Shown here piece after piece: positions 16,306-24,014 of a DNA stretch of 28,433 bases (within the stretch, counting starts at the first letter, position 1; each line of letters starts with the position of its first letter). The stretch comes from a virus, in IMG/VR virus record IMGVR_UViG_3300008113_001772, positions 1-28,433 of that record. The stretch is one strand, 5' to 3'. The notes under the pieces are model-generated. The model saw nothing but the letters and a program-made list of their open reading frames with translations. It was not told where the DNA came from and did not search any database. Made by a program: the position numbers and the translations under genes.

Positions 16306-17093
16306 AGTCTGATTAAAGTTTGAAAAATATTTAAACGACCATTTAACATTTTCGTATAAAATAGGACCGCCACCATCTCATACACTCCGTGAAATTCATC
16401 TATCTTTACTGCAGAGTCCATTCCCCTAACTACATATCTTGCTCGACTAGTAGTATGAAACGTATTATAACCAGCCGATACATCACTGTTCGCAGTTAAA
16501 GGTTTATTAATTCTTATAGTAAATTGTGTAAAAGCTTCGCCTTCTTCTGGTACCTTTGTTGCACCTAAGTTACCAACACTAGCAACTTTCCATATACCCT
16601 TTAAAGCTTTCTGCGCTTCTGTTGCGCCATTGGCTACAGTCACTTCATCGCCAACTCTAATAGGAAGAGCATTCTCTATAGTGACAGTTACTAACGTAGT
16701 ACCATTAGTAACAAACTTTGGTTTTACTAAGTTAATCTGTTTCCAGTTAGCTTCAAGTGGTTCAAATGTTTTCGTATATTTGTAAGGGCGGTTAAACAAA
16801 TCTAAGAAAGAACTTTTAAACGTAAAAGTATTATTGGTCTTAGTAATAATAAGGTCAACACCACCATTAACCATTTCGCCTATGTTATCGCACGTAACAG
16901 AATCTATAGTGTAAATATATGGATCAGCAACTAAAGGGTCTATTGTTTTTGTCACCGTTACAGTGCCACCAATTGTACCGGTAATTCCAGATCCACTTAC
17001 TGGTTCTGTTAATTCCATTTGCGCGACAGTTTGTCCCAATCCTAAAGGAGGTGGGTTGAGTAGTGCTGAAGGAGGACTAATCGTATATGCCAT
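16302..17093 (-). CDS. Unrecognised virion protein between spike and PAAR tip, N-terminal frame
   Basis: I do not recognise this protein. The N-terminus is proline-rich (SPPSALLNPPPLGLGQT), followed by threonine-rich beta-strand sequence. Residues 145-185 (PIRVGDEVTVANGAT ... LKGIWKVASVG) look like a copy of the LNGTW module repeated in gp8, and VRGMDSAVKIDEFHGVYEM follows. The last 23 residues (VAVLFYTKMLNGR...) look unlike the rest, and a good continuation exists in the -1 frame from about 16374, so the gene appears broken or recoded there. It starts one base after the stop of the gp5-like gene and leads directly to the PAAR gene, so it is probably a hub or spike accessory, an inference from position only. 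Confidence 0.65.
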   Translation of the reverse strand: MAYTISPPSALLNPPPLGLGQTVAQMELTEPVSGSGITGTIGGTVTVTKTIDPLVADPYIYTIDSVTCDNIGEMVNGGVDLIITKTNNTFTFKSSFLDLFNRPYKYTKTFEPLEANWKQINLVKPKFVTNGTTLVTVTIENALPIRVGDEVTVANGATEAQKALKGIWKVASVGNLGATKVPEEGEAFTQFTIRINKPLTANSDVSAGYNTFHTTSRARYVVRGMDSAVKIDEFHGVYEMVAVLFYTKMLNGRLNIFQTLIRL

Positions 17094-17094
17094 A

Positions 17095-17658
17095 TTAAAC
17101 TAGAATGAATCCGCCACGTGGGAATGTTTTTTCGTATGTTGCGTGAGATACCATAGTGAAACAATCGCCTTGATTATTCTTTGGCTTATAAGCACAGTGA
17201 ATCCAGAACTGATTGCCTTGGTATTCCATAATCAATTGAGCCCATGATTTTAACATTCCTGGAAGCTCTTTAACAACTTCAAACGTTTTTGCTTTTGTAG
17301 AAAACGCAAAGTCAACGGCGCAACCAGCTACGTGATCACCACCTTCAATTAATGGAGTACCATCTTTATTCAAACCAAGATCTCCTACTACTCCATCAAC
17401 TGTTGGACGACGATATCCTGATGTGATTTGAAAACTATTTCTACCATATTTAGCAGCTATTGGCTCAAGCACGTTTTCACATAGTCCTTTGAGATTACAC
17501 ACAATCTCTTGAGGAGTAATATCGCGGATGAACGCTTTTGTTCTGTGGTTATACAGAGGATAAATTCTACGAGGAATACGTGCGCCACCTTTAGTTAAGT
17601 CGCCTAGAGTAAAGTTAGCTGAGAGCTTCATATCTTTCGTAAATTGTGAAGCATCCAT
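17095..17658 (-). other. M15 (D-Ala-D-Ala carboxypeptidase-type) domain of the spike
   Basis: Residues 915-1101 of the gp5-like protein. The order SGYRR, HxxGxAxD, E, WIH agrees with Peptidase_M15 enzymes that cut peptide cross-links or stems in the cell wall: H1023, D1030 and H1068 would hold zinc, E1059 would be the base. All these residues are present, so activity is plausible. The substrate is inferred. Confidence 0.85.
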
Positions 17659-20400
17659 TGCGTAAATAGCTTTACATTCTGGAGGAGATCCGGCCGGAGC
17701 AGCGCCACCTTTTGGAGGTGCTCTTTCGAGTTCAACCTTCGGCTTCTCAATTTCTTCTTTAGTAACCTTACCTTCTTGTCTTTCTTTCTTTAACATAGCC
17801 TTTGGATCGCCATCTTCTGGACTATCAAATCCAACCTCTGCACCACGACCTTGATTGTGTAATTGAGATTTAGAAGATTGACCGGCTGTTGATCGTGGTG
17901 ACTGAGGAACTTCAAGGTTAACGACTGTAGCGTTAACAGTTGGTGCTGCTGCTTTACCTGCTGCAGAAGATGCACCACTTTGAATATCAACTCGACTACC
18001 ATCAAGTCCAAGTCTACCGCCAGCTTTAAGACTCATTCTACCGCCAGATTCTGAAAGCCAGTTTGCATCTGTCTTAAGGTTCAGGTCGCCTTTAGCAAAT
18101 AAACTTAAGTTACCCTCATCTGTCGTAATGTTCATAGCATTCTTAGCATTTAAGAATAGCGTAGAATCAGAACGAATAGTCATAGTCTGAGTTGATTGTA
18201 GGTTTAGTGCCTTATCCGCACGAATATTAAAGTCACCACTTGACTCAAGATTAACTTCATTTGCTTTAAGATTAAACGTACCACGGGTTGCCATATTACA
18301 ATTACCGGATACGTTAATGTCAGCATTATTAAATACGTTAATCTTTGCTTCACCTGACACTTCAATGTTAAGTACGTTATCGGTACGAAGATTAATCGCA
18401 CCATCAACAGATACGTTCAGTGCGCCTTTGACATAAACAAACCCGTTATTTTCGATGATCTCATAACCATCACCAACTATTCTATTAACTTGACTACCAT
18501 GATTATCTATTTCAATATAGGTGCCTTTGCTATGATAGATGTGTACGCGCTCAGAGTCCTTGGAATCATCAAACTCCATGACATGACCAGCTTCTGATTG
18601 ATATACATGGTTAAAAGGATATTGCGCGTTATATGGAATATTGCTTTGTGTCCAAGTACCGCCGTTGGCAATAGGAACGTCTTTAGCTAAAGCAGCTTCC
18701 TTTTTAATAACAATCGTTTTTGTTATGTTATGATTACGAGCAAGACGGTTAGTATCTGGTTCATCGGTGTAAAGCGGGTACGCTCCTGTAGCATCTGTGA
18801 ATCCATTACCCTTACCAATAGCGCCTGGTCTTTCAGCTGCAATCTTTTGCGACTTATTAAGTTCACCAGATTTTGTAGTAACGGTACCCATACTAGTAGT
18901 ACCATATTGATTCTTTTCGCCAATAGGTAAAACTTCCTGGAATGAAGTTTGCGAAAGAGAAGATAACTTATTAACGATACTTCCTGCAGGACTTGATGCA
19001 TTAGTAAATGTTAACGCCGAAGCTGCCATTGGGTTGCTATTCTGAGCTAAGGCTGCAGTAACTTGAGCTCCAAACACCGACGTATTACCAAGCGCAATCT
19101 TTGATGCAAGACCAGAAGTAAGACCTCCAAGATTTGCATTCTTTGCTATACCACCAAGAAGAGCAACAGCTTGAGCTCCTAATTGATTTCCGGTTAAGTT
19201 ACCTGCAAGTGCTAGCACAGTATTGAGTTGTCCTCCACCAATAGCAGATGTAAGACCACCTAGTGCTCCACTTAATCCACCTAGCGCTCCACCTAATGCT
19301 CCAGTTAATGCACCGCTTAAACCACCAGTAACTTGTTTAACAATACCTGAAAGTAAGTTACCACCGAAACCTTTGAATCCTCCAAAACTACCACCTCCGG
19401 AAATTGCCTGAGGTTTAGAACTTGAAGGTGAAGTAGTGGGACTTAATAAGTCTGCTTGTACTTCTTCTTTTGATACACCTTGAGTATTCAAAGGTGACGC
19501 TTTACCAGCTCCAGTATTTCTGAAAGAATATTCTTGTTGTAGTGCTGATTGGACTTGCGCGCTTTTAATCTTTGATCGCAATCCATCTTTATAATACTTA
19601 CCTTCTTTACCACCATAAGGATAATCTGGATAAAGAGGATCTTCAAGTGGAGGGAAGTCTACCGCGAGCGCGCGTGCAGCATCTTGTACGTTACCAACTC
19701 CTCGATAATACTTAATAACTGCATGATGCTTACGACATGCAAGATATTCTTGAAGAATCATGTCTTCAATGTTTGTATTAAACTTAAGTGCCGGATCAAT
19801 GTTCAGAGTCTTAATTGCATTACGAAGATCGTTTGGAGTAATACCATACTTACCGGCGTTGCCAATTTGTTTGGCAGCTTGACGATCCATTACTTCTTGT
19901 ATGCTTAAACTAGACAAATTAGTTGAAGCACCACCGCCGGCTTGTGTAGCATCATAACTTTCTTTTGCTACTGGAGCTAAAAGTTTTGCTACCGGTCCAA
20001 GAATAGAACCTGGAGTAACAGCAGCGCCAGGATTAGGTGCATCATTAGCAACATCAACAACTGCATCTGGATCTTCCTTTCGAATCATTTCCTGTAGATT
20101 CTTTGGATCTGCATTTGGGTCACTCATAGGAATGCCACCAAACGTACCCATCATCAAAGGATATTGTTTATCAGGATCACGATATACAATAAGAACCCAA
20201 GTACCTTCAACAGGTCCAACTGGAGCATGGCCAATTCCAGATACGCCAGCCGACGTAATTGGTTGAACTGGATACGCCCAAGGTAGATCCTTAGTAGGCA
20301 ATACTGTACGATCGTCGGTATGAAGACCAACGACACGCACTTGGCATCTGCCAATCATTAACGGATCGTGTCTATTTTCTACTACGCCAACATGAAACAT
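17095..20400 (-). CDS. gp5: gp5-like hub spike with lysozyme-like domain and C-terminal M15 peptidase (1101 aa)
   Basis: Cell-puncturing spike of the baseplate hub. Residues 1-100 form the gp5 OB-fold (GRCQVRVVGLHTDD, LPWAYPVQPI, GTWVLIVYRDPD, PLMMGTFGG). Residues 163-255 (LSIQEVMDRQ, NAGKYGITPNDLRNAIKTL, ALAVDFPPL) resemble muramidase-like domains of phage hubs; catalytic residues are not certain. Residues 333-432 are Gly/Ala-rich. Residues 655-810 have the alternating strand pattern of the gp5 triple-stranded beta-helix. Residues 915-1101 carry an M15-type peptidase: SGYRR (994-998), GGDHVAGCAVDF with H1023 and D1030, E1059 and WIH with H1068 as expected zinc ligands and base. T4 gp5 has a lysozyme but no such peptidase. 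It follows the gp27-like gene with AAGGTGAGA as ribosome site and leads to the PAAR tip. Confidence 0.9.
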   Translation of the reverse strand: MFHVGVVENRHDPLMIGRCQVRVVGLHTDDRTVLPTKDLPWAYPVQPITSAGVSGIGHAPVGPVEGTWVLIVYRDPDKQYPLMMGTFGGIPMSDPNADPKNLQEMIRKEDPDAVVDVANDAPNPGAAVTPGSILGPVAKLLAPVAKESYDATQAGGGASTNLSSLSIQEVMDRQAAKQIGNAGKYGITPNDLRNAIKTLNIDPALKFNTNIEDMILQEYLACRKHHAVIKYYRGVGNVQDAARALAVDFPPLEDPLYPDYPYGGKEGKYYKDGLRSKIKSAQVQSALQQEYSFRNTGAGKASPLNTQGVSKEEVQADLLSPTTSPSSSKPQAISGGGSFGGFKGFGGNLLSGIVKQVTGGLSGALTGALGGALGGLSGALGGLTSAIGGGQLNTVLALAGNLTGNQLGAQAVALLGGIAKNANLGGLTSGLASKIALGNTSVFGAQVTAALAQNSNPMAASALTFTNASSPAGSIVNKLSSLSQTSFQEVLPIGEKNQYGTTSMGTVTTKSGELNKSQKIAAERPGAIGKGNGFTDATGAYPLYTDEPDTNRLARNHNITKTIVIKKEAALAKDVPIANGGTWTQSNIPYNAQYPFNHVYQSEAGHVMEFDDSKDSERVHIYHSKGTYIEIDNHGSQVNRIVGDGYEIIENNGFVYVKGALNVSVDGAINLRTDNVLNIEVSGEAKINVFNNADINVSGNCNMATRGTFNLKANEVNLESSGDFNIRADKALNLQSTQTMTIRSDSTLFLNAKNAMNITTDEGNLSLFAKGDLNLKTDANWLSESGGRMSLKAGGRLGLDGSRVDIQSGASSAAGKAAAPTVNATVVNLEVPQSPRSTAGQSSKSQLHNQGRGAEVGFDSPEDGDPKAMLKKERQEGKVTKEEIEKPKVELERAPPKGGAAPAGSPPECKAIYAMDASQFTKDMKLSANFTLGDLTKGGARIPRRIYPLYNHRTKAFIRDITPQEIVCNLKGLCENVLEPIAAKYGRNSFQITSGYRRPTVDGVVGDLGLNKDGTPLIEGGDHVAGCAVDFAFSTKAKTFEVVKELPGMLKSWAQLIMEYQGNQFWIHCAYKPKNNQGDCFTMVSHATYEKTFPRGGFILV
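17971..18438 (-). other. Triple-stranded beta-helix region of the spike
   Basis: Residues about 655-810 of the gp5-like protein show the regular short strands of the gp5 needle, for example AINLRTDNVLNIEVSGEAKI, NADINVSGNCNMATRGTFNL and NLSLFAKGDLNLKTDA. Such sequence trimerises into the rigid needle that carries the PAAR tip in T4-type tails. Here the chain continues past the needle into the M15 domain, so the peptidase sits after the needle in sequence. Confidence 0.75.
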
Positions 20401-20414
20401 ATTTTTATCTCACC

Positions 20415-21722
20415 TTATTTTGCAGAAGTCTTGCTAAAGTTACTAATATAAGAATCTTTCACTAGTTCCATAGAACACTCATGCTTTTCACGAGTAATAT
20501 AGTGATTTATTGATGATACTAAGTATCGACCTGAAAAGATTTTATCGAGTTGTTCTCGATCACCTTCGGTCTTTGTCATTGGTTCCGTTTGAAACATAGT
20601 TAAGCGAACAACTTGACCTACAGTATAATCTGTTCTTCCCGGTACGTTTATTTCTACAACATAATCTGTTGCTTGAACTACTTCAGATATTCTACGTTGG
20701 GACATCTTAAAGTTAGAAGTGTCTCCCTTATCTGTAAAGTTATCATGGCTTCTCGCCTCTTCTAATACTCGGGCTGTGTAGAATATAGGAAACTCTTTGT
20801 CTTCCTTTAAGTATAGTGGAAAATCATTTAATTGATTAACGCCACTGAACCAATCACCATAATTGAATATAGAAGAATGATAACGCTGCGTAGTAATGTC
20901 TGCCGAGAATGCAACCGATGTTAACATACCCTCAGACGATCTCTTAAGAACGTTGAATCCTTTCTTAAGACTAAACATCGTGATTCTTTGATAATCAGAT
21001 TGAATATCACGTTGCGATGTACCAGTAGGAGACACAGCTTGTGTAGAATTATTATACCTAAATTCTTGAGTAATTGTTGGAGAAGTTGATAATGTTTCAA
21101 TAGAACCAAAGTTAAAACCATCTTTATTCTCGAAGAAAATGTATGAAGCACTTTCGTTTTTATTTAGTGCTTGTTCACAAAGGTATTGCATGTTTCTAGT
21201 AGGAGACCAAAAGTTTGAAACATATTGAGTGCTGTTTATCGTTGACTCTATATTGATATTCTTTGCAGTATCAAATCTTACAAGTTTATCAGTTAAAACG
21301 TTTTTAACTACATCGGATATTAAACCACTAAATCCTTTACTTAACTTAACGTTAGAGTCAAGTACAGCTTCTTTTGATACAAACGAAAGTTCGTATATAA
21401 CGCTACGTTCTTGAGCGTATTCACGATTCTTAATTTCATTAATATAGAACTGACCTTTAATATGACCACCCTTATCTTTTAATGTAGGAGTGAATATACT
21501 AATGTCAAGCAATTCTTGACCTACCATTGGTAAGCCATTCATAAAGTCTAAAGAATCTTTGATTGTAAGTATGCCAGACATAAATGGCGAAAATAAGTCT
21601 TCAAATATTTGAATGGCTACCAATTGGTTTGAAATACTATAGGTAGTTCCATCGAAAGATTGAATGTTAATCTTCTCAATGTTTATGTCACCAGCAAAAT
21701 GAATAACGTCTTTATTGGCCAT
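20415..21722 (-). CDS. gp27: Baseplate hub protein, gp27-like
   Basis: gp27 forms the trimeric torus that joins the tail tube to the gp5 spike. Family-like features are the N-terminal strand-rich domain (IQIFEDLFSPFMSGILTIKD, LLDISIFTPTLKDKGGHIKG) and the central FWSPTRNMQYLCEQALNKNE ... SYIFFENKDGFNFGSIETL, the pattern common to gp27/gpD-type hubs. C-terminal part has YTVGQVVRLTMFQTEP and GRYLVSSINHYITREKHECS, the usual second tube-like barrel. It has 435 aa against 391 in T4. The direct neighbour gp5-like gene, 14 bases downstream, supports the assignment. Its start overlaps the end of gp53 by 11 bases. Confidence 0.85.
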   Translation of the reverse strand: MANKDVIHFAGDINIEKINIQSFDGTTYSISNQLVAIQIFEDLFSPFMSGILTIKDSLDFMNGLPMVGQELLDISIFTPTLKDKGGHIKGQFYINEIKNREYAQERSVIYELSFVSKEAVLDSNVKLSKGFSGLISDVVKNVLTDKLVRFDTAKNINIESTINSTQYVSNFWSPTRNMQYLCEQALNKNESASYIFFENKDGFNFGSIETLSTSPTITQEFRYNNSTQAVSPTGTSQRDIQSDYQRITMFSLKKGFNVLKRSSEGMLTSVAFSADITTQRYHSSIFNYGDWFSGVNQLNDFPLYLKEDKEFPIFYTARVLEEARSHDNFTDKGDTSNFKMSQRRISEVVQATDYVVEINVPGRTDYTVGQVVRLTMFQTEPMTKTEGDREQLDKIFSGRYLVSSINHYITREKHECSMELVKDSYISNFSKTSAK

Positions 21723-22521
21723 TGCGTATCACTAGTTCAAATTCGGTTAAAATCTGTTGCATATATTGCTGAGGAATTATTCGAAGTAATCTTTTCTTTT
21801 CATTCTCAAAATATTCGTATTCGTAATTAGTAACTTCAGTTACATCAATTGGATAATCTATAGAAGTTACTGTAGCATTTCCTACAAGTTCTTCAACAAA
21901 CTGTCCTTGAGCATTATCATAATACTTATAAATCTGGACAGGATCCTGTACTGCAAACGATCCACTAGTAACTAACGCAGTAATCTTTAACGTTGATTTA
22001 GTTACGCTTTCGATTCTACCAACATAGTTACCAGTTGCAGTTTTACGTCGAATAACATTACCAACTTTCATTGCATCAAATAATGTAATATTTGGAAAAG
22101 CAGAATTAGGAACCGGATTAGTCAACCCAATAGTAAGAATAGGTTCTACAATTAACCCATCGTCATTAATAAAATGGTGTGCATCATTTCTACGAGCGCC
22201 ATATTTTCTTTCGACTATCTCGTCAAGTCTATAACCATCTACTGGAAAATCTTCAGCATAATCATAACGTTGATTTAATAGCATTAGAGCCCAGTGGTAT
22301 TCTGGAGTTCCATAAAGCTTTTCAGATATCTGTTCTATTGTCTCACCATCATTGATTCGATATATCTCATAGAAATTAATTTGATCCATGAACTCTTTTT
22401 TGAATCTGATATTGCGTGTAATATCAGTTACGAGTTGATACTTGGGACCCTCGATAGAATACTGAGGACCTTCTTGAAGATCGAAGTCATAGAGTAACTT
22501 TGGAAAGTTGTCAAAATACAT
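21712..22521 (-). CDS. gp53: Baseplate wedge protein gp53
   Basis: gp53 is a wedge component that clamps the inner ring. The N-terminal part shows the family's pattern: YDFDLQEGPQYS, ITRNIRFKKEFMDQINFYEI, then a LysM-like stretch NDGETIEQISEKLYGTPEYH followed by WALMLLNQRYDYAEDFPVDG. T4 gp53 is 196 aa; this one is 269 aa because of an added beta-rich C-terminal part (residues about 120-220). The ATG follows the stop codon of gp48 with no gap. The C-terminal YEYEYFENEKKRLLRIIPQQ resembles the gp53 end. No wall binding should be assumed from the LysM-like fold; it acts in assembly in T4. Confidence 0.92.
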   Translation of the reverse strand: MYFDNFPKLLYDFDLQEGPQYSIEGPKYQLVTDITRNIRFKKEFMDQINFYEIYRINDGETIEQISEKLYGTPEYHWALMLLNQRYDYAEDFPVDGYRLDEIVERKYGARRNDAHHFINDDGLIVEPILTIGLTNPVPNSAFPNITLFDAMKVGNVIRRKTATGNYVGRIESVTKSTLKITALVTSGSFAVQDPVQIYKYYDNAQGQFVEELVGNATVTSIDYPIDVTEVTNYEYEYFENEKKRLLRIIPQQYMQQILTEFELVIRNGQ

Positions 22522-23523
22522 TTAGAATCCTTGCTGAATTTGGTCTTTAGTAAGAATTGCCAGTTCTTTAAATGTCATCTGAACGTTAATCTGAGTAGGA
22601 GTTCCATCGGCAAACGTATTAAACGTACCATTTGGAGTATAATTAATGTTCATATCTGTAAGCACGCATGATGTATGCTTATGAATAGCTTTATTGTGCG
22701 ATCCCTGATAGAAGTAGTGAATATCAAACTCTGAAGGATAGATAAAGATGAATGAAGCTTGATCTTTAAACTCAGGATGCATATGAAGTTTAAACATCTT
22801 AATGATATTCAATACGTTTCTTGCTTCTGTAGAATCACGAGGTGCAAATTGATAATCAAATACAAATGTACGGAAGTCAACGCCTTTGAATAGTTGTTCT
22901 TTCTTTGGGTTTGCAGTAAGACCTGCTGCTGCAGATAAACCATCGCCTACTCCACCTGGTGCATTAAGAGCCAATGCAGTTGCAACACTTCCAGCAGTTC
23001 CTGTTACTGTTGGTCCCGCTGATTGCGCATTTGAACCAATATTTTGTAATGCATTCATACCACCTTCACCAATCATTGCCGCAGCTTGAAATGCTCCAGT
23101 GTCAGCTTCTTGGTATTGTACGGAATAACGAATATTAAGTTGGTTTGGTATATTAAGTGCAATAGCTGCTTTAAGTCTTTTCTGTTGGCGTGACATTTTA
23201 CCACCGGCTGCAGCAGTAACAATACCTGCAGCTGCGGCACCAAGGATACCACCAGTTACACCACCTCCTGCAACTGACTGAGTAATAAGTTTTGAGTCTT
23301 CAGCAACGTTAACATAGAAGATAGCATAGTTGCCACCGTACTCTGCGGTAGGACTAAATAGATCAGTTGGGTAAGTCATTTGACCTACTTCATACTTGCC
23401 TCTTACTGTATCTTGTGTACTCGTAACAGAACCAAAGGGAGAGTTATATCGTCCCATTGCACGTTCAAGTATGTTGGCTGCTTTCTGACCTGCGCCTGAA
23501 GAATTGTTGGAAATTTCCGCCAT
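22522..23523 (-). CDS. gp48: Baseplate tail tube cap gp48
   Basis: First gene of the leftward unit. It resembles the T4 tail-tube cap gp48, which sits on the hub and starts tube growth: the C-terminal half has DFRTFVFDYQFAPRDSTEAR, NIIKMFKLHMHPEFKD, FIFIYPSEFDIHYFYQGSHN, CVLTDMNINYTPNGTFNTF and the end VQMTFKELAILTKDQI, matching the family's layout. Residues about 80-115 are Gly/Ala-rich and hydrophobic (VTGGILGAAAAGIVTAAAGG). 333 aa compares with 364 in T4 gp48. AGGG precedes the ATG by 8 bases, and a late-type promoter lies further upstream. A tube-fold partner gp54 is in the opposite unit. Confidence 0.88.
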   Translation of the reverse strand: MAEISNNSSGAGQKAANILERAMGRYNSPFGSVTSTQDTVRGKYEVGQMTYPTDLFSPTAEYGGNYAIFYVNVAEDSKLITQSVAGGGVTGGILGAAAAGIVTAAAGGKMSRQQKRLKAAIALNIPNQLNIRYSVQYQEADTGAFQAAAMIGEGGMNALQNIGSNAQSAGPTVTGTAGSVATALALNAPGGVGDGLSAAAGLTANPKKEQLFKGVDFRTFVFDYQFAPRDSTEARNVLNIIKMFKLHMHPEFKDQASFIFIYPSEFDIHYFYQGSHNKAIHKHTSCVLTDMNINYTPNGTFNTFADGTPTQINVQMTFKELAILTKDQIQQGF

Positions 23524-23552
23524 TGCGTTTCCCTAAATATTGTTTTGTTGAT

Positions 23553-23560
23553 TATTTATA
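23553..23560 (-). promoter_or_regulatory. T4-type late promoter TATAAATA
   Basis: On the minus strand TATAAATA lies 29 bases before the gp48 ATG (23523), a normal distance for a T4 late promoter, which needs only this -10-like box read by the phage sigma factor. The string was not seen elsewhere on the minus strand in a by-eye search. It probably drives the whole leftward baseplate unit. This is inference from the motif and its place. Confidence 0.6.
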
Positions 23561-23561
23561 C

Positions 23562-24011
23562 ATGTACCACAAAAGAAAGTACACTCCAATCCATCCCGAG
23601 AAATATGCAGGAGATCCCACGAACGTCATTATGAGAAGTTCGTGGGAGACTAAATTTGCAATCTGGTGTGACCATAACCCATCTATCATACAATGGGTTT
23701 CCGAAGAGATTGTTATACCTTACATATGTCCTACCGACAATAAAGCCCACCGATATTTCGTAGACTTTGTCATCAAAGTAAAGGAAAGATCTGGCGCCAT
23801 TAAGACTTATTTAGTGGAAATAAAACCAGACGTCCAGACAAGACCTCCTCAGAATCCAGGTAGAGTTACTAAAAGATACCTAATGGAAGTCATGACTTAT
23901 GGCAAAAACGAAGCAAAATGGAAAGCTGCAACTGAGTATGCAAGACGTCGAGGCTGGGAATTTAAAGTCTTAACTGAATATGATCTTGGCCTCGCAAAGA
24001 GGAATAAATAA
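23562..24011 (+). CDS. gp4: Head completion nuclease gp4 (TnsA-like)
   Basis: gp4 (also called gp50/65) is needed to finish the filled head before tail joining, and belongs to the TnsA-like nuclease family. From the ATG at 23562 the protein has 149 aa, as in T4 (150). SSWETKFAIWCD (27-38) supplies E29; HRYFVDFVIK has D68; YLVEIKPDVQTRPP has E86 and K88, together the E...D...ExK catalytic set of the restriction-like fold. A longer open frame begins at 23457, but that would overlap gp48's start and add an unlike leader, so the shorter start is chosen. No clear ribosome site precedes it. Confidence 0.92.
   Translation: MYHKRKYTPIHPEKYAGDPTNVIMRSSWETKFAIWCDHNPSIIQWVSEEIVIPYICPTDNKAHRYFVDFVIKVKERSGAIKTYLVEIKPDVQTRPPQNPGRVTKRYLMEVMTYGKNEAKWKAATEYARRRGWEFKVLTEYDLGLAKRNK
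23615..23647. repeat. Inverted repeat, 10-bp stem with 13-base loop
   Basis: TCCCACGAAC (23615-23624) is the exact reverse complement of GTTCGTGGGA (23638-23647), with a 13-base loop. It lies in gp4 codons 18-29, near its start. It is GC-richer than the surroundings and has no T run after it, so it does not look like an ordinary terminator. Confidence 0.75.
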
Positions 24012-24014
24012 GAT

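Noticed and set aside
19223-19411. Proline-rich plus-strand frame of 62 aa
   Set aside because: Direct mirror of the Gly/Ala-rich region of the spike protein.
23457-23561. Longer N-terminus for gp4 starting at 23457
   Set aside because: It would run over the gp48 start and promoter on the other strand, adds a Cys-rich leader unlike gp4, and the 149-aa form from 23562 fits the family length.
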